Counted from the first letter of the stretch, positions 51,907 through 61,149 are shown. The stretch is 64,000 nucleotides of DNA from Brevibacillus gelatini (GCF_003710935.1 NZ_RHHS01000008.1:1-64000); one strand, 5' to 3'. Numbers and translations: made by a program. Notes: generated from the letters alone by a model not told the origin.

Positions 51907-51953
51907 CTGTACTGGCGGCGGAAAGGGCTGTTCCATTAACGTTTCTGACAGAC

Positions 51954-52005
51954 AAAAGGGGCGTCTCAAAGTCGAAAAATCGACTTGCGAGATCGCCCCT
52001 TTTTG
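51954..52005. terminator. Hairpin terminator; repeat copy 2
   Basis: AAAAGGGGCGTCTC and AAGTCGA pair with TCGACTT and GAGATCGCCCCTTTT; the loop is short. T-runs lie on both sides, so it can end the benE-like and the opposing SDR transcripts. Its inner arms match the hairpin at 39735-39772. Confidence 0.85.
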
Positions 52006-52058
52006 CGTTGTCCGTCCGTTTCCGGCGTGAGTCCGCTTGATGAAAGTCTGGTTTGCCT

Positions 52059-52934
52059 TTACCGATACAGCCCTTGCTCTTTGGCGTAGTTTCCCCAATG
52101 CGGGCGGCTGCCGTCCCGATCGACAAACGGATACTCGTCCGAAAGCCCCCAGGTGCTCAGCGCCTGTCCAGCCTTTTCGGCGACAGCGGGATCAGCGGCG
52201 AGCGCTGCGACTGCCCGCCCGATGTACGTTGGCGTTTCCGACATGATGAAATGAGGCTCTTTCCTGACAGCCTCTCTCCACGTCTCTTCCGTCACCCCAA
52301 AATAGTCGAGCATCTCCTCCGAACGCAGGAATCCGGGTGTCAGTGCCAGAGCGGTAACGCCATGCGGACGCAGGTCCTCTGCCATCGCCTGGGCCAGATG
52401 GATCACGGAAATTTTTGCCAGACTGTAGTACAGATTCTCGCGATACCGATAGTCGATCCCGTCCGTGATCTCGATGATGAGTCCTTTCTTTTGCTCCACC
52501 ATGAGCGGTGCGGCATAGTAGCTCGTAATCATGTGCGTGTGGACTGCGCGCTGTTGCATCAGCAAACCGTCTGCCAAGGAATGCTCCCAAAACGTTTTTC
52601 CCCAGGCGGTCAACTTCTCGCCGCCCCATATGTCGTTCACCAAAATGTCGAGCTGGCCGTTTTGCTCCGCTTTTACCCGTTCGAACAGCGCTTTCACTTC
52701 GTCTTCCTGCGAATGATCGACCCGGACCGCAATGCCGACTCCGCCGCTCGCCGTCACCAGTTCCGCTGTCTCTTCAATCGTCTCAGGCCGGGCCAGGTCA
52801 GATTGCTGCCCTCTCACGCTGCGTCCCGTTACATAGACGGTTGCGCCTGCCTCCCCCAAACCGATGGCAATCCCGCGTCCGGCCCCTCTTGTTCCTCCCG
52901 CAACCACTGCGACTTTTCCTTGCAAGGCTTTCAT
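52059..52934 (-). CDS. SDR family oxidoreductase
   Basis: A 291-residue short-chain dehydrogenase. The cofactor loop is GGTRGAGRGIA. A long insert follows (residues about 120-165). The catalytic tyrosine and lysine are in LYYSLAKISV; the preceding serine position falls at EITDG, where threonine seems to replace it. The usual NAG motif reads VNDIWGG. This variant SDR group has no defined substrate known to me. ATG 52934 follows AAGGAGG. It is divergent from a WYL regulator, with a palindrome between. Confidence 0.85.
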   Translation of the reverse strand: MKALQGKVAVVAGGTRGAGRGIAIGLGEAGATVYVTGRSVRGQQSDLARPETIEETAELVTASGGVGIAVRVDHSQEDEVKALFERVKAEQNGQLDILVNDIWGGEKLTAWGKTFWEHSLADGLLMQQRAVHTHMITSYYAAPLMVEQKKGLIIEITDGIDYRYRENLYYSLAKISVIHLAQAMAEDLRPHGVTALALTPGFLRSEEMLDYFGVTEETWREAVRKEPHFIMSETPTYIGRAVAALAADPAVAEKAGQALSTWGLSDEYPFVDRDGSRPHWGNYAKEQGLYR

Positions 52935-53039
52935 CCTGACATTCCTCCTTTTTCGTTTCGCACCGCGTACAGCTCTCCGTCTGGTGTTGAGCTGCATGAA
53001 GGCGCTCTGTCGACCTCATGGATCAGTGTAGCGCTGTAT

Positions 53040-53060
53040 ATATGACACCATCTGTCATAT
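53040..53060. promoter_or_regulatory. Palindromic operator between SDR and WYL genes
   Basis: ATATGACA-CCATC-TGTCATAT is a perfect 8-bp inverted repeat between the two divergent genes. It is the likely site of the WYL regulator. Confidence 0.65.
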
Positions 53061-53115
53061 TGGGTAAAGTAAAATGAAAGACATAACAAGTGACCGATCG
53101 TGAGGAGGAATTTTC

Positions 53116-54090
53116 ATGCGGGCAGACCGACTGCTCTCGATTTTGCTGCACCTGCAAAACCACGGCCGAATGACAACCAGGCAACTGGCGGAAAAGCTGG
53201 AGGTGTCCGAGCGGACGATCCACCGGGACATGGAGGCCTTGAGCGCATCAGGCGTGCCTGTCTACGCCGAACGGGGTTCCGCTGGCGGATGGGCTCTGGC
53301 AGAGGGCTACCGCAGCAATTTGACCGGGTTGAAAACGGATGAACTGCAATCGCTCTTGCTGTCCTCTCCTTCCGCTCTCTTGAACGATCTGGGGCTTCGG
53401 GAACAGTACGAGCACGCTTTCCTCAAGCTGCTGTCCGCCTTGCCGCAGAGCGTTCAGCAGGACGCCTGGCACGTGCGGCAGCGGCTGCATATCGACGGAG
53501 CAGGCTGGCACGAATCAGACGAGTCGTTTCCGCTGCTCCAGACCATCCAGGACGCCGTCTGGCTCACCCGCAAGCTTTGGGTCCGCTACCAGCGGGAGGA
53601 CGCGGTTGTCGAGCGGATTGTGCAGCCGCTCGGGTTGGTAGCCAAGCGAAGCGTCTGGTATTTGGTAGCGCAGGTCGATGAGGACATGCGCACGTACCGG
53701 ATTTCGCGGTTTGCGGAGGCGAAGGTGCTGGAAGAGTCGTTCGTCCGGCCCGCAGACTTTGATCTCGCCAGCTACTGGGAAGAATCGACGAAGCAGTTCA
53801 AGGCAAGCCTCCCGCGCTATCCGGCTGTCATTCGCATTCGCGAAGAAATACTGCCCCGGCTGAAACAGGAGCGCTACATAAAAATAGCCTCCGTCCAAAC
53901 CGCTTCGGAAAACGGCTGGATGGAAGCCGATGTGGAATTTCATACGCTGGATTCCGCTTGCACGCTGGTGCTTGGGTACGGTCCCGCCATTGAAGTGCTG
54001 CAACCGGATGAGCTGCGGACAGAAGTTGTAGCAAGCGCGGCTGGCATCCTGCGGCTGTACGGCGGCAATACCGCTGCCGATTCCGGATAA
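53116..54090 (+). CDS. WYL-domain transcriptional regulator (YafY/DeoR-type HTH)
   Basis: A 324-residue regulator. The N-terminal winged helix (1-62) is RLLSILLHLQNHGRMTTRQLAEKLEVSERTIHRDMEAL. The WYL domain (about 135-220) has LGLVAKRSVWYLVAQV, the W-Y-L signature, and a DMRTYRISR strand. A C-terminal extension follows. WYL domains bind ligands, possibly nucleic-acid derived. GAGGAGG lies before the ATG. It probably controls the divergent SDR gene. Confidence 0.92.
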   Translation: MRADRLLSILLHLQNHGRMTTRQLAEKLEVSERTIHRDMEALSASGVPVYAERGSAGGWALAEGYRSNLTGLKTDELQSLLLSSPSALLNDLGLREQYEHAFLKLLSALPQSVQQDAWHVRQRLHIDGAGWHESDESFPLLQTIQDAVWLTRKLWVRYQREDAVVERIVQPLGLVAKRSVWYLVAQVDEDMRTYRISRFAEAKVLEESFVRPADFDLASYWEESTKQFKASLPRYPAVIRIREEILPRLKQERYIKIASVQTASENGWMEADVEFHTLDSACTLVLGYGPAIEVLQPDELRTEVVASAAGILRLYGGNTAADSG

Positions 54091-54137
54091 ACAGCCTGTT
54101 GGCTGACCGCACGACTGACCACTCGGCCAATCGCCGC

Positions 54138-55319
54138 TTAGCTGACGCTTGCGGCGTCAGACGTCCTCGTTTCTTTTCCGCACAGGAGCAGGGCCGTCGT
54201 GCCAGCGAACAGCACCAGCGTAAATACGCTGAAAATGAACGTGTAGCTGTAGTGCAAGGACGAATAGTAGCCCACGAGATATGGCGCAATGATGCTGCCA
54301 ATCCGCCCGATGCCGGAAGCAAAACCGGAGCCTGTCGCCCGCAGAGGCGTCGGGTAGTTTTCCGGCGTGTAGGCGTACAGCGCACCCCAAGCGCCGAGAT
54401 TGAAAAAGGATAGCAGTGCGCCTGTTACCAGAAGCTCGGTCGTTTGGCTGCTCTGTCCGAAGGCGAATGCCATCACAGCAGTCATGAACAAAAAGCTTGC
54501 CAGCGTCTTTTTGCGGCCCCAGTTTTCCACAAGGTAGGCTGCAGCGAAATAGCCGGGCAACTGCGCCAGCGTCATCACCAGGACGTACTGGAAGCTTTTA
54601 ATCATCGTGAAACCTTTGTCCACCAGCACGGACGGCATCCACAAAAACATGCCGTAGTAGGAAAAAGCAATGGCGAACCAGACCGCCCACAAGGCAATCG
54701 TTTCCCGCTTGTGCGAGGTCAGCAGCTTTTGCAATGGCACCTGCTCGGTGCGCTTATGAAACTGGGGCGACTCGGGAATAGCCCGGCGTGCGTACCACGC
54801 ATACCCAATCGGCAAGGCCCCGATAATAACAGCCACTCGCCATCCGTATTCAGGAATGATGAAGTACGAAATCACCGCCGCCGCGATCCAGCCAACAGCC
54901 CAAAAGCTTTCCAGAAGCACGACCGTACTCCCGCGTTTTTCCGGGGGCGCGAACTCGTTGACGAGCGTGGAGGCCACAGGCAGCTCTGCGCCAAGGCCCA
55001 GGCCCATCAAAAAGCGGAAGAGCAGCATGGTGAAAAAGCCAGTGGCAAAAGCACTCGCGAAGCTGGCCGCACCAAACAGCAGAAGCGTAAGGAGAAAAAC
55101 TGGCTTACGCCCGATCCGGTCTGCCAGGTAGCCGCCTGCAATCGCGCCAATGGCCATACCTACAAGGTTGCCAGTCCCCAAAAGACCGGCTTCTTCGGGA
55201 GACAAGCCCCATTCTTGCCTGAGTGCAACCATAATAAAGGATAAAAGGGCAACATCCATCGCGTCGAACATCCAGCCAAAGCCCGCTGCCCAAAACACTT
55301 TTTTGTACGATGCTGACAT
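54138..55319 (-). CDS. MFS transporter, NiaP (niacin permease)-like
   Basis: A 393-residue, 12-helix transporter of the aromatic-acid/proton symporter group. Typical blocks are WMFDAMDVALLSF, GYLADRIGRKPVFLLTLLLFG and LGLGAELPVASTLVNEFAPPEKRGS, matching NiaP/YceI as I recall it. It would import nicotinate or a related aromatic acid. ATG 55319 follows AGGGAA. The upstream region has no clear NiaR palindrome that I can see, so the substrate is uncertain. It stands alone. Confidence 0.8.
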   Translation of the reverse strand: MSASYKKVFWAAGFGWMFDAMDVALLSFIMVALRQEWGLSPEEAGLLGTGNLVGMAIGAIAGGYLADRIGRKPVFLLTLLLFGAASFASAFATGFFTMLLFRFLMGLGLGAELPVASTLVNEFAPPEKRGSTVVLLESFWAVGWIAAAVISYFIIPEYGWRVAVIIGALPIGYAWYARRAIPESPQFHKRTEQVPLQKLLTSHKRETIALWAVWFAIAFSYYGMFLWMPSVLVDKGFTMIKSFQYVLVMTLAQLPGYFAAAYLVENWGRKKTLASFLFMTAVMAFAFGQSSQTTELLVTGALLSFFNLGAWGALYAYTPENYPTPLRATGSGFASGIGRIGSIIAPYLVGYYSSLHYSYTFIFSVFTLVLFAGTTALLLCGKETRTSDAASVS

Positions 55320-55612
55320 ATCATTCCCTGCTTTCTTCTCGTTTGCGCGCGCATGCACGCCTTGTAAACATTTCGCGTACCGTTCGATTTTCCTGCCCGC
55401 AAATAAAAGTCCGACGATTTGCCGTTAGTTTTTCCCTTTAGGTGGGAAGGCATTAGTTTTTTAGTGTGGGGAAAGAAGTTTAGTCAGGGTTTATTAGATA
55501 TTTTGAATCAGTGCAGGTGGTTACGAAAAGACATTTATCGCGATCATTAGTGGCAGCAAGGATCGCTGTAGCCACTTGTCTCCCTCGCTGCAGCTGCGAT
55601 CAACCCTTTTCT
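55320..55612. other. Intergenic stretch
   Basis: About 290 bases between the NiaP-like start and the next terminator. It must hold the promoter of the NiaP-like gene. I see no clear -10/-35 pair, repeat or RNA. Confidence 0.5.
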
Positions 55613-55655
55613 TAAAAAAAACAGGTCAGAACAACGTAACTTGTCCTGACCTGCC
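55613..55655 (-). terminator. Terminator of the EmrB-like gene
   Basis: In the reverse direction AGGTCAGGACA pairs with TTCTGACCT around a short loop and ends in a run of eight T. Confidence 0.88.
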
Positions 55656-55663
55656 AAAAGCGA

Positions 55664-57154
55664 TCAATGCGCAGACGCACCTTGACCTTCCCATCCTTCT
55701 TTTTTCGGCGGAACCGCCCGCTTGATAAACAGCGAAATAATCCAGGCAAGCACAACCAGAGCGAAGGCCAGCAGGAACGCGCTTTTCATTCCCGCCATCA
55801 TGGCGAGCACCTGTGCGTTGGCATCCGCCTCCTGTCCACCAAGCTGCTCCAGATAACGGCTGGTGCCGTTCGTCATGACGGTGACGAGCAAGGCCGTCCC
55901 GACTGCTCCCGACACTTGCTGCAACGTGCTGATAATGGCCGTGCCGTGTGGATAAAGCTGCGGCGGCAGTTCGTTCAAGGCGTTGGTCATGACTGGCATC
56001 ATCAGCATGGAAATGCCCAGCATCAACAGCGTGTTGAAGATCATGATGGTCGCATACGAAGTAGACAGGGTAATGAAGGCGAATTGCAACAACGTGTTGC
56101 CGACGAGCGCCAGACCGATAACAGCCAGCCATCTGGCCCCGAATCTGTCGAACAGGCGTCCCGTAATCGGCGACATGATCCCCATGACGATCCCGCCCGG
56201 CAGCATGACGAGTCCTGCCTCAAACGGGCTGTAGCCAAGTGCGTTCTGGAGGAAGATCGGCAACAGCATCATCGCGGAAAACATCGCCATCATGACGATC
56301 ATCATGATGACAGTCGACATCCGAAATACGGTATACGTAAAAGTGCGCAGATCAAGCAGCGGCTCGGACAGCCGCAACTGCCGCCAGGTAAACAGGATGA
56401 GGGCGACAACCCCAATCGTGATCGGCCAAAGCACCTCGTTGCTTCCCCAGCCGCCAGAACCTTCTCCTGCGCTGCTGAAACCAAACACGATGCCCCCGAA
56501 GCCGCAGGTAGACAACAGCAGGGAAAGTACATCTACGCGTGGGCGAGAAGTTTCCGTGACGTTTTTCAGCCGGAAATAGGCAAAGGTGACAACGAACAAA
56601 GCAATCGGCAACACCCCGTAAAAGAGCGCGCGCCAGCTGAAATGCTCAACGATGATGCCGGACAGTGTCGGGCCAATCGCCGGTGCAAACGTAATCACGA
56701 TCCCGATTGTTCCCATGGCCGAACCGCGTTTTTCAATCGCCACGACGGACAGCACCACATTCGTCAGCAAAGGGAACAAGAGTCCCGTTCCCGACGCTTG
56801 CAGCACCCTGCCAACCAGAAGCAGGCCAAAGCCCGGTGCAATCGCCGCTGCGAACGTCCCCAGCGTGAACAGCCCCATCGCTGACAAAAACAACGTCCGT
56901 GTCGTAAAGCGCTGAATGAGAAAGGCAGTAACCGGAATCAACACGCCAATGACCAGCAAATAGCCCGTTGCCAGCCATTGCGCCTTGCTGGGAGAAATGC
57001 CGATGTCATCCATGATTTTCGACAAGGCCACGTTCAGGAGCGTTTCGTTGAGAATGGCCACAAACACGCCCAGGATCATGACCATGACGACGAGAAAATT
57101 GCTCCTGCTCCCGAACGTCCCTCCACTCTGTTTCGTTTCTTGATGATTTTCCAC
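55664..57154 (-). CDS. DHA2 family multidrug efflux MFS transporter (EmrB/QacA-like)
   Basis: A 496-residue, 14-helix transporter. The DHA2 motifs are visible: NETLLNVALSKIMDDIG in helix 1, QWLATGYLLVIGVLIPVTAFL, and motif C-like GTIGIVITFAPAIGPTLSGIIVEHFSWRALF. It probably exports drugs or other toxic compounds with protons. The start is GTG 57154 after AGGAG. No regulator gene adjoins it directly. Confidence 0.9.
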   Translation of the reverse strand: MENHQETKQSGGTFGSRSNFLVVMVMILGVFVAILNETLLNVALSKIMDDIGISPSKAQWLATGYLLVIGVLIPVTAFLIQRFTTRTLFLSAMGLFTLGTFAAAIAPGFGLLLVGRVLQASGTGLLFPLLTNVVLSVVAIEKRGSAMGTIGIVITFAPAIGPTLSGIIVEHFSWRALFYGVLPIALFVVTFAYFRLKNVTETSRPRVDVLSLLLSTCGFGGIVFGFSSAGEGSGGWGSNEVLWPITIGVVALILFTWRQLRLSEPLLDLRTFTYTVFRMSTVIMMIVMMAMFSAMMLLPIFLQNALGYSPFEAGLVMLPGGIVMGIMSPITGRLFDRFGARWLAVIGLALVGNTLLQFAFITLSTSYATIMIFNTLLMLGISMLMMPVMTNALNELPPQLYPHGTAIISTLQQVSGAVGTALLVTVMTNGTSRYLEQLGGQEADANAQVLAMMAGMKSAFLLAFALVVLAWIISLFIKRAVPPKKEGWEGQGASAH

Positions 57155-57218
57155 TTGGTTTCTCCTTTCGATCGTCCAATTGCGGGTTGTCCAATCCCTT
57201 CATCTGTTCTCCAAATCG

Positions 57219-57452
57219 CTAGCCCATCCTCCCCTGTTCCTTAGCTTGTGATTTCTGTTCGATTGATATAATGCCAAGCTTCACCTGAAGAGGCCGTCCC
57301 GTTGACTGCGACGATTGGGACAGCCCCTTCCCTGTCTGTGTCGTCAAAAAAATTTCCGTGGCATCGGGCGGAAGCTGGGAAACACGCTGCAAATAGTGCG
57401 TGACGCGCTCGTCATCGCCCTGCGGGTACACGAAGCCCAGAGCAGCCGCCAC
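57219..57452 (-). CDS. Orphan small frame, possible gene remnant
   Basis: From GTG 57452 a 77-residue frame reads LGFVYPQGDDERVTHYLQ, then LPPDATEIFLTTQTGKGLSQ and so on. It remains open upstream to a TAG near 57511 (reading FCTNKTRYGKKTKDIEV) without another start. Residue mix and third-base GC look coding. GAGGTG overlaps the GTG, so initiation would be poor. I recognise no family. It may be a remnant or a small gene with an unusual start. Confidence 0.35.
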   Translation of the reverse strand: MAAALGFVYPQGDDERVTHYLQRVSQLPPDATEIFLTTQTGKGLSQSSQSTGRPLQVKLGIISIEQKSQAKEQGRMG

Positions 57453-57549
57453 CTCAATGTCCTTTGTTTTTTTGCCGTACCTGGTCTTGTTCGTGCAAAA
57501 AACAACACACTAACGGCGGTCCGCGAATCTGTTTCGAACGATGCTTGTT

Positions 57550-58542
57550 TTAAACGATCAGCAAGGAGACGAACGCTTCCCGATCAAGGTTGCCGAAAAA
57601 CTCCTGCAGGTTGACCTCGGCGAGCCGCGCACTGACCGAGGCGCGATCATAAGGCGTGTCGATAAGTCGTTCCTCCAGTTCGGCTACGTCTTTCACGCCG
57701 AAAAAGTCTCCGTATATTTTCGCCGCCTTGATTTTTCCCTTCTCAATATCAAGCTGTACCTCAATGCTGCCGATGTTGTCAAACCGCTTCGACTGACGGT
57801 AATTGCTCTTTGGCGATTTGCCGTAGTTCCAGTCCCAGCTTTGGTAACGGGCCTTGGACAGCTCGTGAATTTTCACCCAGTCTTCGTCGGTCAGATTGTA
57901 TTCCTCGACCTGTCCCTCCCCGAAAATGGAATGAAGAATCGCCAGACGGAACTGCTCAATCGTCATCGGCTGCGGCAAAAATTCCGATATGTTGGCGACC
58001 CGGCTGCGAATGGACTTGATGCCCTTCGACTGGATTTTGTCTGCGTTCACTTTCAAGGCAGACACCACGTTTTCGATTTCGGAGTCAAACAGCAGCGTGC
58101 CGTGACTGAACATCCGGCCTTTGGTCGAATACTGCGCATTGCCGGATATTTTCCGCTCTCCGACCTGAATGTCGTTGCGTCCGGTCAGCTCCGCCTCGAC
58201 GCCAAGCTTTTTCAACGCCTGAACGACCGGCTCGGTGAATTTGCGGAAGTTGTGAAAAGATTCGCCGTCATCGTTGGTGATGAAGCTGAAGTTGAGATTG
58301 CCGAGATCGTGGTAGACCGCACCGCCGCCAGACAGTCTGCGCACGACGTGGATATTGTTTTCCTCGACATAGGCGGAATTGATTTCTTCGATTGTGTTCT
58401 GGTTTTTGCCGATGATGATTGAAGGCTCGTTTATGTAAAACAGCAGATAATCTTCGCTTGCGGGCAAATGTTTCAGCGCGTATTCCTCAATAGCCAGATT
58501 GATGCGAGGATCTGTAATTCCTTGGTTATCTATGAATTTCAT
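57550..58542 (-). CDS. lplJ: Lipoate-protein ligase (LplJ-like)
   Basis: A 330-residue ligase that attaches free lipoate to lipoyl domains of 2-oxoacid dehydrogenases and GcvH. The catalytic domain shows PSIIIGKNQNTIEEIN, RRLSGGGAVYHDLGNLNFSF (the RRxSGGGAVYHD signature) and GRNDIQVGERKISGNAQY with the key lysine. A C-terminal accessory domain of about 80 residues is present. ATG 58542 follows GGAGG; the open frame runs further upstream without an RBS. Single gene. Confidence 0.95.
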   Translation of the reverse strand: MKFIDNQGITDPRINLAIEEYALKHLPASEDYLLFYINEPSIIIGKNQNTIEEINSAYVEENNIHVVRRLSGGGAVYHDLGNLNFSFITNDDGESFHNFRKFTEPVVQALKKLGVEAELTGRNDIQVGERKISGNAQYSTKGRMFSHGTLLFDSEIENVVSALKVNADKIQSKGIKSIRSRVANISEFLPQPMTIEQFRLAILHSIFGEGQVEEYNLTDEDWVKIHELSKARYQSWDWNYGKSPKSNYRQSKRFDNIGSIEVQLDIEKGKIKAAKIYGDFFGVKDVAELEERLIDTPYDRASVSARLAEVNLQEFFGNLDREAFVSLLIV

Positions 58543-58717
58543 CAGACAGCCTCCATTCCAATACGATTTAACTCTCCCATCATACCATGAGCGGCTGGCA
58601 AACACCGCTAAAAGTAGTCCCTGACGAATTCCAATCGTGTGCAACGGTTTTCCATATAATAAAAAAACAGCAACCGTTCCTAAAGCCAGTTACTGTTCCA
58701 TCTCACATTTTGGTTTC

Positions 58718-58939
58718 TCAATTCTTTCGCTTCCCCCACGGCTTGAAAACAGACAAAAGAAACAACAGGAAAAGCGAGAGCACCTGCAAGACAATCCCCG
58801 TCCACAGTTGTCCACTGTTGACGAGAAAAGCCGGGTTTTCCACCGCCGCAAGCCCTTCTGCCCTGGCAATCGTCATCGCCTGCAACGTCCACACGTACAT
58901 GCCGATTGGCCCGAGCAGCACCGCAACCAGCGTGAGCAC
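58718..58939 (-). CDS. Two-helix membrane protein, probably 5'-truncated
   Basis: A 73-residue protein with helices at about 1-22 and 46-66, ending in FKPWGKRKN. The same frame runs upstream through FFRYYWIIAKEVL, also membrane-like, right up to the response regulator's stop TAG. So coding-like sequence continues back to 58981 without a start. GTG 58939 has only GGAA touching it. The ending and helix order recall DUF2269-like proteins that have lost their first half. It may be a remnant or may depend on translation from the regulator. Confidence 0.45.
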   Translation of the reverse strand: MLTLVAVLLGPIGMYVWTLQAMTIARAEGLAAVENPAFLVNSGQLWTGIVLQVLSLFLLFLLSVFKPWGKRKN

Positions 58940-58981
58940 TTCCTTGGCGATGATCCAGTAGTAGCGGAAAAATCCCCAACG

Positions 58982-59677
58982 CTACAACTGAAAACGGTAC
59001 CCGACTCCCCATACCGTTTCGATGTACTGCGGCTTGGATGGGTCACTTTCGATTTTTTCGCGCAGCTTGCTGATATGCACGGTCACGGTTGCAATATCGC
59101 CAAGGGAATCCAGTCCCCATATTTTTTCAAACAGCTCGTTTTTGCTGAACACCCAGTTCGGATGCGTCGCCAAAAAAAGCAGCAGGTCATACTCTTTCGA
59201 GGTTAGCGGAACTTCCTCGCCATTGACGTACACTTTGCGCGCCAGCTTGTCGATCCGTAATCCGCGAATGCGCAGCTCGTCCTTCGGTACCCGCTGCGCC
59301 GATTCGGACACGAGGCGGTCGTAGCGGGCCAGGTGTGCTTTCACCCTTGCCACCAGCTCTCCCAAGCTGAACGGCTTGCTGATATGGTCGTCCGCGCCCA
59401 GACCCAGCCCGCGAATTTTGTCTACGTCTTCCTTTTTGGCAGAAACGAGCAGGATCGGAATGTTTTTCGCCGCGCGCACCTCGCGCAAGATGTCAAAGCC
59501 GTCCACGACAGGCAGCATCAGGTCGAGGATGATGAGGTCGTACTCCTCTGCCAGCGCCTTTTGCAAGCCAACCTCTCCGGAGTGCGCGACTTCTACCGCA
59601 AAGCCGTTTGCTTCCAGATAATCTTTTTCCACCTCGGCGATTACCGTATCGTCTTCAATAATCAGGATGTGCTTCAT
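58982..59677 (-). CDS. OmpR-family response regulator
   Basis: A 231-residue regulator. The receiver domain has E8-D9-D10, phospho-acceptor D52 (LILDLMLPVVDG) and the SKPFS lysine. The winged helix (about 135-230) has LTSKEYDLLLFLATHP and ends VWGVGYRFQL. ATG 59677 follows GGGGGTG by about six bases and starts five bases after the kinase stop. It is third in the exported protein-kinase-regulator operon. Likely binding sites, three TTTAGA repeats, lie at the operon promoter. Confidence 0.95.
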   Translation of the reverse strand: MKHILIIEDDTVIAEVEKDYLEANGFAVEVAHSGEVGLQKALAEEYDLIILDLMLPVVDGFDILREVRAAKNIPILLVSAKKEDVDKIRGLGLGADDHISKPFSLGELVARVKAHLARYDRLVSESAQRVPKDELRIRGLRIDKLARKVYVNGEEVPLTSKEYDLLLFLATHPNWVFSKNELFEKIWGLDSLGDIATVTVHISKLREKIESDPSKPQYIETVWGVGYRFQL

Positions 59678-59682
59678 CCGCT

Positions 59683-61149
59683 TCACCCCCTGTCCCCTTT
59701 TTGCAGCGGCAAGGCAACATGAATGCTCGTCCCGCGGCCGACCTCGCTGTCCGCCCAGACCCGTCCGCCGTGCCCTTCCACCAGTTGCCGGACGATGGCA
59801 AGCCCTAGCCCGCTGCCGCCCGTAGCGGTATTTCTGGCCCGATCCGCCCGGTAAAAGCGGTCGAAGATGTATGGCATCGCTTCCCGGCTGATCCCCGTTC
59901 CGTTGTCGGCAATAGTCACAATCGCTTCGTCGGCAGTCGCTTGCAGTTGTACCGCGAGCCGCCTGTCTTCCTTTTCCATGTATTTCAGACTGTTGTCGAC
60001 GATGTTCATCAGCACCCGGTGCAGCTTTTCCCGATCCGCCATGACCATAAGCGGCGCTCCCTCTGTCCCGGCCACGCTGATGTGTACCCCGGACAGCCGC
60101 GGCTCCAGGCGCAGCTCCTGCACGCAGTCTGCAACATAGGCGCGGATGTCGACCGGCTCCAGATGAAACGGCAGCTTGTTCAAGTCCAGCCGGGAAAACA
60201 GCAGCAGCTCGTCGATCAGACGATCCATCTGCTCGGATTTGCCCGCAATCATCTGCATGTATTTTTCGCGCTTGGCCTCTGTGTCGGCAATTCCGTCCAA
60301 CACCGCTTCCACGCACGCCTTGATTCCCGTAATCGGCGTTTTCAAATCGTGCGAAATGCTGGAGATCAGCTCTTTGCGGTTTTCCTCGTACTGCAACTGC
60401 AATCGGATCGAATCGTGCAAGCGGACGCGCATCTCCTCGAAAGCTTCTCCCAGCTCGCCCAGCTCGTCTTTTCGCCCGAGCTGGACAGGACGCTCCAGAT
60501 TGCCTTCCTTGATTTCGTGCGCTGCCTGCTTGAGCGCGTACAGCGGGCGGATGATACTGCGCGAAACGAAGTAGGTCAACACGCCGTTCGTCAGCCCGAC
60601 AATGACGAGGAAGCTGATGAGCATCGCCAGAAAAAAATAAAGGCCTGACGTTAAAAAAGTTCTGTCTTCCGCAACAAAATAGAGCGTGCCCTGGCTGTTG
60701 TCCGCAAAGACAAACGACTGCATCTCGACGACGTCCCTGCTGCTCCACGGCGGCCAACGGCGTGAACGTTCATCCGGCGCAGATGGTTGCATATACTTTG
60801 GCAAGTCCGCCCGATCAAGCGAAGCGGAGGCGAACTGTACCTCCCCGTCTTTGGCGACAATGATCGCGCCGCCAAGTCGGTGCAGTTCCTCGTCCGTCTC
60901 GGCCAGCACGTCCTGGTGCAAAAGCCGCTCCGGGGCGTAGCGCGCCAGAAAAGCGAGCCCGGCGAACAGCTCGTCCCGCCGTTCTTGCGTCTGCCGAAAA
61001 GCTGGCTTTCCCGCCTCTTTTCCTGCGCCATGCGGAAACGACTCCCCCAGTATCACAGAACCCAAAAACGAGGCAACCAGTCCGAAGCAGACGATGGGAA
61101 CGACAATCATGGCGATATAGGATAGCAAAAGTCTCGTTTTGATCGACAT
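59683..61149 (-). CDS. Membrane sensor histidine kinase
   Basis: A 488-residue kinase. Helices at about 8-30 and 170-195 bound an extracytoplasmic sensor of 140 residues. A HAMP domain, H-box SSISHDLKTPITGIK and an ATPase domain (DNSLKYM, DNGTGI, GGSGLGLAIV) follow. GGGAGGGGG lies before the ATG. It is the partner of the next regulator and is preceded by the exported-protein gene, which may supply or monitor its signal. Confidence 0.94.
   Translation of the reverse strand: MSIKTRLLLSYIAMIVVPIVCFGLVASFLGSVILGESFPHGAGKEAGKPAFRQTQERRDELFAGLAFLARYAPERLLHQDVLAETDEELHRLGGAIIVAKDGEVQFASASLDRADLPKYMQPSAPDERSRRWPPWSSRDVVEMQSFVFADNSQGTLYFVAEDRTFLTSGLYFFLAMLISFLVIVGLTNGVLTYFVSRSIIRPLYALKQAAHEIKEGNLERPVQLGRKDELGELGEAFEEMRVRLHDSIRLQLQYEENRKELISSISHDLKTPITGIKACVEAVLDGIADTEAKREKYMQMIAGKSEQMDRLIDELLLFSRLDLNKLPFHLEPVDIRAYVADCVQELRLEPRLSGVHISVAGTEGAPLMVMADREKLHRVLMNIVDNSLKYMEKEDRRLAVQLQATADEAIVTIADNGTGISREAMPYIFDRFYRADRARNTATGGSGLGLAIVRQLVEGHGGRVWADSEVGRGTSIHVALPLQKGDRG

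Noticed and set aside
59678-60757. Long upstream extension of the response-regulator frame through the kinase gene
   Set aside because: Out of frame with the kinase and of low-complexity Arg/Gly composition. The regulator has a good RBS and start at 59677.
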